Below are positions 1 through 12,149 of a DNA stretch of 64,000 nt, piece by piece. The stretch comes from Trissonchulus latispiculum. Taxonomy: Eukaryota; Nematoda; Enoplea; Enoplida; Ironidae. Position 1 is the first letter of the stretch; each line of letters begins with the position of its first letter. The position numbers were made by a program, and so were the translations under genes. The DNA lies in contig JASAND010030494.1 of the NCBI GenBank assembly GCA_030248195.1, forward strand, positions 1 to 64,000, written 5' to 3'. The notes beneath the pieces were generated by a model, which did no database searches, had not been told where the DNA came from, and saw nothing but the letters and a program-made list of their open reading frames with translations.

Positions 1-907
1 CCTTCTCCCGGAATCTGTTGAACTCGGACTCCACCAACACCCGCAGGCTTCTTCTTAGAATTGTTGGTTTGAGTTCCTTTTGAACTTACCTTAGTGCCCA
101 CTGCACGGGCTCTGCAAACCGCAGCCAGGTGTCCTGTTTTCCCAGAAGAATGGCACTCTGACGCTTTGTGAGGGCAGTCCACCCTCCAGTGTCCCATTTA
201 CCACACCTGTAACATGGACTTCGCGGCGTTGCATTTTTGCCTGGAGCAGAAACCTTTGAATCACTGCCAATACCAGGAGTCACACCTTTTTTCTTACCTT
301 CCACTTGAGATACCTGAGGATTCTCCCCTGCAGTCTTACTACTCAGAAGAGCGGAATCCTTCCGCGCCATCGCAAAGTGCCCGTCATACTGTTTCCCCAA
401 ACTTACTTTGAGGGTTTTCAATCAGCTTGTTTCGAATTCTTCCTTCCGCCAAACCAAAAATGAATTGATCAATCAATATCACATCCATCATAGATTGATC
501 GGTCTTACAATACATTATCAGTTCTTTTAACCGGGCAGCAAAGTCAGACACGCCTTCTCCAGATTTCCTGGGATCCCTGTAGTCGCAACTTATACCGTTC
601 CGATTGTTGACTTCGATTAAGCTGGAGGTGGTTCAATCAGTTGTTCATTGAGCTGAGGATGAAGCTGAGCTCTTCCGGAATGGTAGGGAACAGCACCTGA
701 TAACAGGAATTCATATGAAGTCTATGTTAGCCGATTCAACAAGACAGCAGCACGTTGCTTCTGGTTGTTAACACCATAGGTATCAAGCTGGCTGGAAAGA
801 CGTCGTTCAAAGGCAATCCAATCTTGGCCTTTCTCATATTGACCCAGAAACTGAAAATCCGCTGGTCGGATTTGAGACGTAGGCTGGCTTTCTTCAGACA
901 ATGACAT
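1..907 (-). pseudogene. gag: Ty3/gypsy-type gag remnant, broken and cut by the window edge
   Basis: On the minus strand a gag-like protein can be followed from ATG at 907 to the window edge, but only by changing frame. Residues of the first piece (907-722) include the W..F..RL pattern typical of the start of the Retrotrans_gag domain. A second piece (about 590-410) reads SDFAARLKELIMYCK and FGLAEGRIRNKL, again typical of that domain. Near 210-90 there are two zinc knuckles: CYRCGK in one frame, then GHWRVDC and GKTGHLAAVC in another frame. The second knuckle has Ser where its second Cys is expected. Stops at 722 and near 410 and a shift inside the first knuckle show that it is dead. The pol part would lie left of position 1. 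The family assignment (metazoan Ty3/gypsy) rests on recognition only. Confidence 0.75.
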
Positions 908-1065
908 TGTTGAGTAGGCAGTTTGTTTTTCTACCCGAAACCGGGTACTTGAGTAGTTAAGCGGACTTAACTATCCAAGTTAATCCAGCAGCAGTTGAAA
1001 GATCAGTTGTTCAGAAGACAAAGTCTAAAAGACCTTCGCAGAAACTTCCTCCCCACGTTGGTCTT

Positions 1066-1083
1066 TTCAGCCTCGTCGCCAAT
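1066..1083 (-). other. Probable LTR end and primer binding site of the gag element
   Basis: Read on the minus strand, a segment ending CTTACA is followed directly by TTGGCGACGAGGCTG and, about 160 bp later, by the gag start. An LTR ending in ACA followed by a TGGCGAC-type sequence is a common arrangement for the LTR/primer-binding-site junction in animal gypsy elements. The LTR would extend upward from 1083 (TGTAAG on the plus strand). Its far end was not found, and no second LTR is in the window. Confidence 0.45.
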
Positions 1084-2680
1084 GTAAGATTTAGAGCAGG
1101 CTTTCTCCAACTCCAAACCTTTACTAAAGAGATAACAAGCAGCTGGAGAAATTCACGCTTTTCAGCCCTCACCTGAGCAATCTATCACCCAGGTTGCGTA
1201 ACTTTTAGGGCCTTGGATCCAATTTTCAAGTGGCCCAAAATACCATAACAGCCGCGGCCATCAACTTCAATTCTGTTCGTACTTCTCAGTGGCTTGTCCA
1301 TGCTGACGTACAGACACGCAGGTTGAATCCTACACATAGGCACAGTCTTAGGGGAGGGGACGTGCGAATGAAACCCATACAAATAATGTTGCAAATTTAA
1401 GGGGGCCACGAACTTCACTAAAATTTCGCTGTTGGAAAAGCTAGCTAGTTCTGTTGCATACATGTGCTTCACCCCCCAGACCTGGACCTCACCCCCCCAG
1501 AATCAGGATTTTTCTCACGGCTTGGCACGGCTCACTCCCCTCAGAACTTCCCCTCCTGCAAATGTCTGGTCTGTTGTATTAGGTTTTAGTGTAAAATAGT
1601 TTAAAGTTTGAAAGAATTCCATGCAGCGTAGCGTCCTGTGGAGCTATCAGAAGTTGGTGTTGTCAGTCCAAAGCTCGACATGACAAGTACACAAGCTTTG
1701 TCTCGGCTTGATCGCTTGATTGCTAAGATACGGTACTCAAATTTTCCGAATTAGTTCTGACTTATAGTGCTTTGATATCATGCAAAATAATCTGTAGACC
1801 CTTGTATATTTTTTGCGCGATACGATCAAACTGCGAAAAATTGGGGTGTGGTAGGTTTATATGGGTGGAGGTTAACTAACGTATAATGAGCTGTGGTTAA
1901 CCAAATGAACCCAACTTTTCTCCAATTAATACTCCAAGTATCTGTCTTAACTTGGTAAAAATGACTTGATTTCGATAATCCCTGCGTTCGCAAGCAGCTT
2001 TTTGTTCAAAATCGGAGACAAAAAATTTTCGACCCCATTTTTATTGCTCTAGCTAACTTTTCAGGCCTAAAAATAAAGATTATTTCAAATGACAAAATAA
2101 AATAACAAAATTACACTAACACTGAAATAACCGAAAACTAACCGAAAAACGGAACCCGTCAAAACTCAAACACAGTTTGCCCCTCTTAGAGCCAAATAAC
2201 CGGTAAAGAGCTGGGGTAAGCTAGGGCTGCCAATTTTATTAAATCAAAAACGGCACATTGTCACCTCCCAATTTTGTCAAATTTCAAACTTTGAGCTGTT
2301 ATAGCTGAAGAAGGAAGAGCTGCCTACAGAGGCAAAGAGTGGCAATATGATTTGAATGGCGAAGGAGTATATGCAATCAAAATCTAAAGCAAAGCATCCA
2401 CCAATCGTATGATCAATCAACTGTCAATTACAATCACATTATTTCAACATGCAAAGACTGCAGTTTATTGAAGGAAATCCAGAGTAGAGAATAGGAAATA
2501 TATACCTAAACAAAGCTCGATTACAATCTGAAAATATAAAGGATACATATATTCGTGATATTCCTTGCAGTAAATATTTTTCAAACTTCAAACTCAGATA
2601 CAGTCGCAATGTTTAAACTACAAAAATAAATGAGAGTCTGTAAGCTAGATCTTGGCTTGGATTGTGCCTAACGGCTTATT
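1084..2680. other. LTR body of unknown length, then AT-rich spacer without recognised gene
   Basis: The first few hundred bases probably belong to the LTR next to the gag remnant. The rest is AT-rich, with stops in all frames and no repeat recognised elsewhere in the window. The longest open stretch (1185-1472, minus) has no recognisable motif. Confidence 0.4.
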
Positions 2681-2689
2681 TTTGACCTT

Positions 2690-4830
2690 TTTTTGTTTTT
2701 TTGTTCACCAATTTTAAGGCGTACACTAGTTAGTTTCCTTGGGGGCATAGGTGTAAGGTGGGGGTGGTGGGGGGGTAGCCCAAGCCTTTTTTCCACCCTC
2801 CCCCAAAACTTTTTGGGGGGGACGGCCCCCCCCCCCCACGGGGGGGGGGGGGGGGTAGTAAAAATGGCCAAGAATTGGGTATTTTTTTTTAGGGTAAATT
2901 TTGAAAAAATTTTCAAAAATGTCGAAATTTTTGGCTTGAACTGGTTATTATTATGAGAAATACACGTTTTAAACTGTATTATGGATCTTATGACTCAATA
3001 TTGACCTTTATTTTGGACTTGGAAACATGTTGGGAATCAAGTTTTTGAGTTTAAAACCACTGTCTAATGTTAAAATTACTTTATGGTAAGATGTTTTTCA
3101 TCATTAGAAACGCCTGAAAATGCGATTTTTGGCATAAAAAATGAAAAATTTTTTGGGGGAGGGGTGGGGGGTCCTGGGGGGGGGGTGGGGGGGTCACCCG
3201 AGGGGGCCCCCCCAGAAAATGTTGGGGGGGGGGGCGCCTCCCCCACCCCAAATCTCCGTTACACCTATGTATGCTTGGGGGCATGGATGTGTTAGGGGTG
3301 ACCCCATAGGTGTAATTGGGGGGGGGTAGGGGGTACCCCCCCCGCAATATTTTTTTTTCTCTCTCTCTCTTTTTTTCAAACCCCCCCCCAGAAATTTTTA
3401 GGGGCCCCCGCCCCCCCCCCCCCCAACTGGGGGGGGGGGGGGTAGTCGCGCCGACGGCGCGAAAATTGGGCCAAAAATGGGGCATTTTTAAAGTAAATTT
3501 GGCAAAATTTTTTAAAAAAGTCCAAATTTTTGGGTGAACGTGTTTATTATCGCGAGAAATACGCGTTTATAACGGTTTTTTAAGGACTTCTAGACTCAAT
3601 ATTGACCTTATTCTGGACTCAGAAACATGATAGCAATCAAGTTTTCGAGTTTAAAAACAATGTCTAATGTTAAAATAACTTAATGATTTCATGTTTTTCG
3701 GTATTAGCAATGGCTGAAAATGCGATTTTTGGCATAAAAATAGAAAAATTTTTTTGGGGGAGGTTTGGGGGGGGGGGTTGGGGGGGGTCTAAAAAGGGGG
3801 ACCCCCAAAAATTCCGGGGGAGGGGGCCCCCCCCAACCCAAATCTCCGTTACACCTATGGGTGACCCCCCACCAAAATGACAAATTTTGGCGACCCCCCC
3901 AGATTTTCAGATTTTTGCTTGCTACCTCCCCAGATTTTTGGCCGAAAAGTGGCCAAAAATAGCATAAAATCGAAACTGTAGGGGGGGTCCAATCCAACCC
4001 CAGATTTTTTGCCCAGCCACACCTATGCTTGGGTGGGGGGCAGTTTCCTTGGGGGGCATTGGTGTGTAACTAGATTATTTTTGGGGGGGAGGGAGGGGCC
4101 CCCTCCGGATCCGGAGACCCCCGTCCACAGGTGTATATAACTGGAATTTGGGGTGGGGGGGGGCCCGCCTCTACCGAAATTTTGGGGGCCCCCTTTTAGA
4201 CCTCTCAAACCCCCCACGACCCCCCCCCCCCCCCCCAAACGGGTAACATTAATTGCCGAGAATGCACATTGCCGAGACTTGTATTGCCGAGAAAGGTTAA
4301 CACTCATTTCTTGCCATAGTTTCCTTTGGGGGGGGGGGGGGGGGGGGGGGGTATCCCCCCCCAAAATTTTGACCAAATTTACCCCCCCCCCCCAGATTTT
4401 TTGGACTTACCCTCCCCCAACTTTTGGCTACCCCCCCGAAACCCCCCCCCAACGATTTTTGGACCCAAAAAGTTAGCTAAATTTGGTCGAAAAATGGTCA
4501 TTTTTTGAAAAATTTTTCTAAAATTTTGACCTAAAATCGCTTTAAAACGGTGCAAAAACACCTAAAACGTTAAGAACAAGCCTTATTTTGATGAAAAAAG
4601 GGCTAAATTACAGAAAATTTTGCATTTTTTGGCCATTTTTCGAAATTTCTGAGGTCTGAATTCTGGGGGGGGGGGTTGGGGCGGGGGTACCCCCCATCAC
4701 ATTTCCAGGGTTCATGCGACCGGGAAAAACCGGGAATATCAGGGAAAATCGTGAAACACCGGGAAAAACCGGGAAAAACCGGGAAAATGAGAAAGTCAAA
4801 AAAATTTTTGTAATTTTGGTGTAAATTTAA
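2690..4830. repeat. Repeat mosaic with long G and C homopolymer runs
   Basis: Blocks of 100-300 bp separated by G or C runs of 7 to about 20 bases, such as 2768-2860, 3400-3442, 4210-4240 and 4326-4355. Three sub-blocks recur elsewhere. The block at 2993-3160 is nearly repeated at 11124-11285, with a diverged copy at 3596-3760. The stretch 3850-4320 is repeated at 11410-11860. A CCGGGAAAAA motif is iterated at 4719-4795 and returns at 6960-7020. The many proline/glycine-rich open frames here are products of the homopolymers, not genes. Confidence 0.8.
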
Positions 4831-6072
4831 TGAATTTCAGTTCAAATTTTAAAAACGAATTTCAAGTTTTACCTACGAAACTTGCATCTCTTTTAGTTCT
4901 TACTACTTTCTTCACGATAAGGCCGATTTTCAAATTCTTTGATCTCTTCTTATGTCCTTTCTTAATTTTTGCCACTTTATTTGGTTTTCTGGACTCTAAT
5001 TGGATGAATGGTACAGAATTTTCTCAGAAATTGAAACATGTTACTAACTTTTTAGACAACTTGCCTGCTTCCGCCAAAATCATTATTTTAAAAATTGCTT
5101 ACTTTTAGAAATTTCAAACGAATGTAAGCTAACTAGATGTTGAAGCCTAGCTTGTCCTCCCGCAAAATTGCTGAATTTGACCTATTATGTTTTGAAAAGT
5201 GCACGAATAACCTTAAATAATATGGCTGTATTAACTATTCAGCTCTGCTTAAGTGTCAGTTGAGATTATGAAGGCGAATAATCAAGCTAGTGCGAACAGT
5301 GACGGATAAATTTTTCCGGAAAAATTTATTGCAGAAATATATAGATTTGTGGTGCAGAAATAGATTTGTAGTTTTTCTTCCGTTTTTGGAGTAAACGAGT
5401 CAAAAATCTCTGTTTTTGGAGAACAATTCAAATTCTCCTTAAAAATGTCTAAATTTTCAAAAATTTTCTTGGCTCTTCAAAATGAAAAGAATAACTTTTG
5501 GATGCGCTGGCCTCCCAGACCCCTCGAATGGTATGGAAAGTTATAGTAACGGTATGCAATGTTGGAAGGCAGGACCGTTACAAACGAGTCGCAGGCAGGC
5601 CAACAAAGTAAAATTTCAACCAAACTTATTCAAATACACCCTGAAATTAAAACAGCTGAAGCTGCAATCTATTTTGACGTTCGCCAAATACAAATCATGT
5701 TCAGGAAATAAATGACGAAAATTTGATGAAGTCAAATTTTTTGAAAAACCGCCGAATTTTGTCAATTTTATCGCGTTTTCTAAATTTTTTCAGATCCTGC
5801 AAAGTTTCCAGGAAGTACGTATATATGATATAATATATTTTTACAGTGATTTTTCTAAATTTTTCCAACTTATTTATCGTGGATCGCCTATGGGAACAGA
5901 CGGTATATATTTTTTTCCAAAAACTACGAATACAAAACGTTAAATCTGTTTTTGCTGTTGACTTTTGGCTGACCATCTCTGATGAGCAGAAACATTTGAA
6001 TTGTACAAAATAAAAATTCTATTAACAGTAAACAAAATGCCCCAATATCAAAATAGCAAATATATAATTTGC
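4831..6072. other. AT-rich spacer, no recognised gene
   Basis: An open frame of 92 codons (4830-5108, plus) is rich in Phe, Leu and Ile, as expected of AT-rich DNA, and shows no family motif. Nothing else was recognised. Confidence 0.5.
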
Positions 6073-6655
6073 GGGGTCTTTTCCAGATTTCCCCCCACTC
6101 AAAATTCTTTTAACTTCACCAGTTGAGCTGATTTTGGTATGGGAATGTTTTCGACCACGCTGAGTTCAAATTTCTCAGTTTTTTTTATTTCGAGGGACTC
6201 TATTTTTCCGATTCGCAAGGGGGGACCAAGGGAAACCGACAAATTTTTTGTCCCCGATTTTGCTGAAAAGTTGCATACAGGGGTTCTCTGGGTCGCTGAA
6301 CACGAATCTGAAGATCGTTTTCCAATTCAGCTTTTCGTTAGCTTGATATAAGCTAAAGTTGTAATCTTAAGGTGTAAGCTTATGTTGAGCTAACGAAAAG
6401 CTGAATCGAAAATCGAATTTCAGATTCGTGCTCATGATAACCCCTGTGTGCAACTTTTCAGCAAAATCGGCGACAATAATTTTTCGGTATCACTTGCTCC
6501 CCCCCTTCGAATCGAAAAAAACTCGAATTTCGGGAAATCGAAAATTTTTGCGATATTTGAACTCAGCGTGGTCGAAAACATACCCATACCTATTTCAGCT
6601 CAATTGGTAAAGATTTAAGAATTTAGAGTGGTGGGGGAGTAATCTGGACAAGACA
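6073..6655. mobile_element. Fold-back element, copy 1
   Basis: The left end begins GGGGTCTTTTCCAGATT followed by a C run. The right end carries the inverse (G run, then TAATCTGGACAAGAC). The two halves are near-inverse of each other through most of their length: GTTTTCGACCACGCTGA near 6148 returns inverted near 6570, and AAGCTGAATTGG near 6325 returns inverted near 6400. The same element is present at 37594-38245. No coding capacity was seen, so it would be non-autonomous. Confidence 0.7.
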
Positions 6656-7109
6656 GTTTTTGTATTCTTTTCCATTTTTGCATTGCAACAGTTCCAAAAT
6701 TTTTTGTCTATTTTTATATGAGTGTTTTGGTACCACAGCACTCGTGATCTAAAGCCTGGTTTTGGTATCAGATTTTTGCTCGCTCAATCTCTTCTATCGC
6801 AGACGGACAGTAATTCAGATGATTCTTAAATTTCGAATTTCAGGTAATCAAACAATGTAATACTGTGTTCGATAGCTAAAATGCTCAAAATGGATTCAAA
6901 ATAAATAGAATCGTCGCTATAATTATGTATAATCTTCTAAATTTACTGCCATTTACTGGAAGAAAAACCGGGAAAATGGGTCTGAAAAACCTGGAAAAAC
7001 CGGGAAAAACCGGGAAAATGAAATCCAAAAGTCCGCATGAACCCTGCATTTCGGAGGTCGGCCAAGATTTACCCCCCCCGAGACCCAAAGTTCCAGGGAA
7101 ACTATGTTT
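6656..7109. other. Spacer with CCGGGAAAAA iterations
   Basis: AT-rich sequence. At 6960-7045 it carries the iterated CCGGGAAAA motif and the GCATGAACCCTG motif that also occur, partly inverted, at 4700-4795. No gene recognised. Confidence 0.5.
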
Positions 7110-7396
7110 CTTGCATTGCCGAGAAAGTCAAAGTATCATAAATTGCATTGCCCAGAAAGGCATTGCCGAGAATTGCATTGCTGAGAAAGTGTCTTTTATG
7201 AACCTTACTCTTTTGCTGCACATGTGCCACACTCATTAAGGCTAGGTGGCAATTTTGATGGATTATCCTTTAAGTTTTAAGGCCAAAATTTGCCTATATA
7301 TTATTCACTTCAAATTCATTTATTGTTGATGTTGGTGTTCGGATATTTTTTATTTAATTTAAATTTAGCATTTATTTTAATAGTCAAATATAAAAT
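7110..7396 (+). repeat. Dispersed 287-bp direct repeat, copy 1
   Basis: Nearly identical to 11860-12147. Both copies start with several iterations of ATTGCCGAGAA and end at TATAAAATT. The second copy is fused at its end to the 9381-type block, whereas this copy continues into different DNA, so the block edges here are real junctions. Confidence 0.85.
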
Positions 7397-8591
7397 TTGT
7401 AGTGCATAATATGTGTCGTTTGCAATGAGCAGCTTAAAAATTCTATAATCTATATATTAATTGCAACTTGCTACGAAGCTTATGTTGCTTGTAGCACTCT
7501 AAACAGGAAGAATTCATGGCAAATATATTTTAATTCTAAATGTTGGGGTTTTTCTTAGTTATTAGGAGCAGGGGTTCTTATCCTCGTGTGATAATTTTAT
7601 AAAAATGATGTTAATTACTTTGGGCAACGATTAATTCTATTAACTTGTTTGGATAATGTTCCGAAAAAAGAAATTAGTTGGAAGGATGAAACTTGCTTTT
7701 AAAAATTTAATTGCTGACAACGCATAAAATAGCACATGTTTATCTTGTGTTTTCTACGGAGTTCGGTTTGGGTCTGCTTTGTAACGAATGCTCTTCCGTG
7801 GCGAGGCAGTTGCACTTTTGTGCTTTTTGTGCGACCTCATCAATGAAGGCAGAATATTTCGAATTGTGTATGCTTACTAGAAAGTTTAGCAAGGCCCTGG
7901 GTTTAGTTTACTGGGGGGGGCGGGGGGGGCGCCCCCCACTTTTTGGGTTTCCCCCCCTACTCGAGCACCTCCCCCCCCAACTCGGCCCCACCCCCACTTT
8001 TTTGGGCTTCCCCCCCACTCACCCTAAGGTGCCCAAAAATTGCCAAATTTTTAGGTTTTTTGGTCAAAATTTCCAAAAATTTTCCGGCCTCGCCGGAAAT
8101 TTTTGATCAAAAATCACCTTTTTTGCTGGTAAAACTTGATTTTTGAGCACTTTTAAGCATAGTTATAGCAGCGTATGTGAAAAACAGGCTATTTATACAG
8201 CATTTTTAGCATTTTTGGCCCATTTTATTCCCCCTCCCTTTTCGACCTCCCCCCCACTAGTGGGGAGGCGTCCCCCCCACTCTCCCCGCCACTTATTTTT
8301 GCCTAAAGTAAACCCAGAGGCCTAGACATTAAGTGTCCAAGCTTTGTAGCAATTATTTTAGATTCTTTTGTGTTTTCTACGTTTACAATTTACTGCAGTA
8401 AGTGTCTTCTGAAAATGTATATAGCTGTCTGAAAATGATTGAAAATTTTACATATAAAAACGGATATATGTATATATACGTTGCAATTAATATTTTGTAG
8501 AATTTTCAAAGCTGCCTTTGTAAGCGAACATATTAATTCCCCCCACTCTCACTCTCCCCCCCCCGCACTTATTTTTGCCTAAAGTAAACCC
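7397..8591. other. AT-rich spacer with a C-rich block
   Basis: No gene recognised. A C-rich block at 7910-8330 begins and ends with sequence resembling CTGGGTTTAGTTTACTG and CCTAAAGTAAACCCAG (inverse of one another), suggesting a small fold-back repeat. The second end recurs near 8576. Confidence 0.45.
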
Positions 8592-8815
8592 AGTAGACAG
8601 TGTTTTTAAACTCGAAAACTTGATTGCCAACATGTTTCTGAGTCCAGAATAAGGTCAATATTGAGCTTAGAAGTCAATAAAACGGTTGTAAACGTGTATT
8701 TTTCTCGATAATAAACACGTTAAGCCTACAATTTGAACTTTTTTGAAAAATTTTGCAAAATTTTCCCTAAAAATGTCCAAATTTTGGCCAATTTTCGCGC
8801 CGGTCCCAATTTCCG
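8592..8815 (+). repeat. Left arm of a 220-bp inverted repeat
   Basis: Reverse-complementary to 10975-11197 with few differences. It includes the stretch around AACACGTTAAGCC and the GCGCCGGTCCCAATTT end. The arms enclose about 2.2 kb that contains the first copy of the 1.5-kb direct repeat. Confidence 0.75.
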
Positions 8816-9380
8816 CACCGCCCCCCCCCCCCATTTAGGGGGGGCCGGTGGCCCCCTAAAATTTCGGGGGGGGTTTTGGAAAATGGCTGGGGGGGGGTTA
8901 CCCCCCCCCCCCCCAAATTACACCTATGCCCCCGCCCCCAACCCACAGCAGGGGCCAGTTTCATAAAAAACCGTCTCGAGTTCTCAAGTTCTCAAGTAGC
9001 TGTTTTCAGGGACAACAACGTCTTCTCTATTAAAAATTATATGTAAAAAAGCATCTACGGAAAATTTTATAGTGATTTATTCAGTCAATTATACAAGTAA
9101 TTGAAGCAGGAAGAAAAAATTAACAAATTTAGATTTTCAAAAAATTCTCGAGTAGGGCTCAAGTTGGCGAAATTGTCTCTGGTCGAAATCGACCAGAGAA
9201 CTTGAGAACTTTTTCAGTGTGACTTGCAATGCGACTTGCGGACTTCGAAAATTTCCAGCGTAGTTTAGCTACTAGACTCGAGAACTCGAGAACATTTTTA
9301 TGCAACTGGCCCCAGGACACTCCCACTTCCATTTCCAAATTCCAATGCCAATGAACATTCAACATTAGACATTGTTTTTA

Positions 9381-10972
9381 AACTCGAAACGTGTATTTCT
9401 CGCAATGATAAACACTTTAAGCGAATTTGAAAAATTTTGCAAAATTTACCCTAAAACTACTCTATTTTTCGCTCCTTCGGTGGGACCCCCCCCCCAGTTG
9501 GTGAATGGCATAGTTTCCTTTGGGGGGTGTGTTGGGGGGTATATATCCCCCATAGGTGTGGCTGGGCAAAAAATCTGGGGGGGGGGGGGGTTTCCGACGG
9601 AGGGTGGGGGGGCCCTGGGGGGGGGTGTAGCAAAAATCTGAAAATCTGGGGGGGGGTCGCCAAAATTTGTCATTTTTTTGGTGGGGGGTTCCCCCCAACA
9701 TACGTATGGTATCCCCCCCCAGAATTCGGACTTCTGAAATTTCGAAAAATGGCCAAAAAATGCAAACTTTTCTGTAATTTATATATATTGTCCTTTTTTC
9801 ATCAAAATAAGGCTTGTTCTTAACGTTTTAGCTGTTTTTGCACCGATTTTAGGTCAAAATTTTAGAAAAAATTTTCAAAAAATAACCATTTTTCGACCAA
9901 ATTTGGCTAACTTTTTGGGTGCAAAAAGTGCAAGTGGTATATATATATAAGTGCAAATGGTTGGGGGCAAGGCTTTTTTTAGGCCATAGCTTAGGCCAGG
10001 CCTTAGGCTTAGGCCATGAGTCGATGGCCTAAGGAAGTAGAAACAACAATTTTCTAAAAAATTTTTCGCGCCTTCGGCGCGAATTTATACATTATTCCTT
10101 GTATTTCTGGGCTCCGCCAGCTAGTTACATTGTCTATTTACACTTATAAATACACATTCAAGTTATAATTTCATTTATATATATACTATTATAAAGATTT
10201 CATCGAAGAAATGCTATATACCCAAGGCCGCACCCAGGGGGGGTTCAAGGGGTCTAGACCTCCTTTTGGAATGAAAAAAAGGAAATTTTTTGCTATTTTT
10301 ATGGCAAAAACTGCTATTTTAAAAAAATTTTCACGCCTTCCGCGCGGTAATTCCCTTTTTGCAAGTAATAAACGTTCAATGTACTGTTTTTGGGCAAAAA
10401 TGCAAAAATTCTTCAACTTCTGGGGGGCTCGGCCCCCAGACCCCCGTTACGTTTTACCTTGGACCCCCCCCCTTTTCAAAATCCTGGGTGCAGGCCTGTA
10501 TATACCTATTTTAGTATGTAGTTTTTAACTTTATTTTTTATTTCTATCAATTTAATTTTCTTTCTTTGGTACATATACGTATACTCGTATGCTCCTATCT
10601 GTTTTAATTTTCAATGAAAATTCATTAATTCATTAAAAGTGTCGTGCACTATTATTTCTATGCTCACAAGGTTCAATTTTTGCAATTTTAAGGTAAAAAC
10701 GTAGCTTTTCTAGTGTGTTAAACAGTGACGATGGCGATTTTTGTTGTTAAACAGCGATTTTTGAATATATAACGCCTGAATATATGATCACTGTTTTAAA
10801 GTGATTTTAAGTCAACATTTCAAAAATGGCCAAATTCAGCTAACTTTTTGGTCAGAAAATCGCCGGGGGGGGGGGGCGGGTGGGGGGGGGGCCGCCGCAA
10901 GTTTGAGGGGATGTGAAAAAATATGGGAGGTGGTAAAAATACGCAAAAATTTTGGGGGGAGTACCCACCCAA
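9381..10972 (+). repeat. 1.5-kb direct repeat, copy 1
   Basis: Matches 12150-13718 along its whole length at high identity. Differences are mostly in homopolymer lengths, a (TA)n at 9940 and a few small indels. Notable inside it: a palindrome TTCGCGCCTTCGGCGCGAA at 10065, and a GGCCTTAGGC-type iterated stretch near 9985-10030. No protein-coding potential recognised. Confidence 0.85.
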
Positions 10973-10974
10973 AT

Positions 10975-11197
10975 GGAAATTGGGACCGGCGCGAAAATTG
11001 GCCAAAATTTGGACATTTTTAGGGAAAATTTTGCAAAATTTTTCAAAAAAGTTCAAATTGTAGGCTTAACGTGTTTATTATCGAGAAAAATACACGTTTA
11101 CAACCGTTTTATTGACTTCTAAGCTCAATATTGACCTTTATTTTGGACTTGGAAACATGTTGGGAATCAAGTTTTTGAGTTTAAAACCACTGTCTAA
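10975..11197 (-). repeat. Right arm of the 220-bp inverted repeat
   Basis: Inverse of 8592-8815. Its right part overlaps the start of the block shared with 2993-3160, so this junction joins two repeat types. Confidence 0.75.
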
Positions 11198-11860
11198 TGT
11201 TAAAATTACTTTATGGTAAGATGTTTTTCATCATTAGAAACGCCTGAAAATGCGATTTTTGGCATAAAAAATGAAAAATTTTTTCGGGGGAGGGTTGGGG
11301 GGGTTGGGGGGGTCACCAGAGGGGCCCCCCCCCAGGAAATGTTGGGGGGGGAGCCTCCCCCACCCCAAATCTCCGTTACACCTATGTATGCTTGGGGGCA
11401 TGGATTTGTTAGGGGTGACCCCCCACCAAAATGACAAATTTTGGCGACCCCCCCAGATTTTCAGATTTTTGCTTGCTACCTCCCCAGATTTTTGGCCGAA
11501 AAGTGGCCAAAAATAGCATAAAATCGAAACTTTAGGGGGGGTCCAATCCACACAGCCACACCTATGCTTGGGTGGGGGGCAGTTTCTTTGGGGGGCATAG
11601 GTGTGTAACGAGATTAGATTTGGGGTGGAGGGAGGGGCCCCCTCCGGATCCGGAGACCCCCGACCCCAGGTGTATATAACTGGAATTGGGGGGGGGGGGG
11701 GCCCGCCTCTACCGAAATTTTGGGGGCCCCCCTTTTTAGACCTCTCAAACCCCCCACGACCCCCCCCCCCCAAACGGGTAACATTAATTGCCGAGAATGC
11801 ACATTGCCGAGAAAAACATTGCCGAGACTTGTATTGCCGAGAAAGGTTAACACTCATTTC
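11124..11860 (+). repeat. Second copy of the 3.0-4.3 kb mosaic blocks
   Basis: Collinear with parts of 2993-3300 and 3850-4320. The roughly 560 bp between those parts in the first copy is absent here. The 249-codon open frame across this block on the minus strand follows the G/C runs and is not considered a gene. Confidence 0.75.
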
Positions 11861-12147
11861 TTGCATTGCCGAGAAAGTCAAAGTATCATAAATTGCATTG
11901 CCCAGAAAGGCATTGCCGAGAATTGCATTGCTGAGAAAGTGTCTTTTATGAACCTTACTCTGTTTGCTGCACATGTGCCACACTCATTAAGGCTAGGTGG
12001 CAATTTTGATGGATTATCCTTTAAGTTTTAAGGCCAAAATTTGCCTATATATTATTCACTTCAAATTCATTTATTGTTGATGTTGGTGTTCGGATATTTT
12101 TTATTTAATTTAAATTTAGCATTTATTTTAATAGTCAAATATAAAAT
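11860..12147 (+). repeat. Dispersed 287-bp direct repeat, copy 2
   Basis: Near-identical to 7110-7396. It is abutted directly by the 1.5-kb direct repeat, copy 2. Confidence 0.85.
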
Positions 12148-12149
12148 TA

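Noticed and set aside
9446..9823. Pro/Gly-rich frames on both strands
   Set aside because: Arise from G/C homopolymers, and frame changes between the two copies of the direct repeat with run length.
11234..11983. 249-codon minus-strand frame rich in Pro and Gly
   Set aside because: It follows G/C runs and duplicated repeat blocks, and the equivalent frame in the 3-4 kb copy is broken; no domain.
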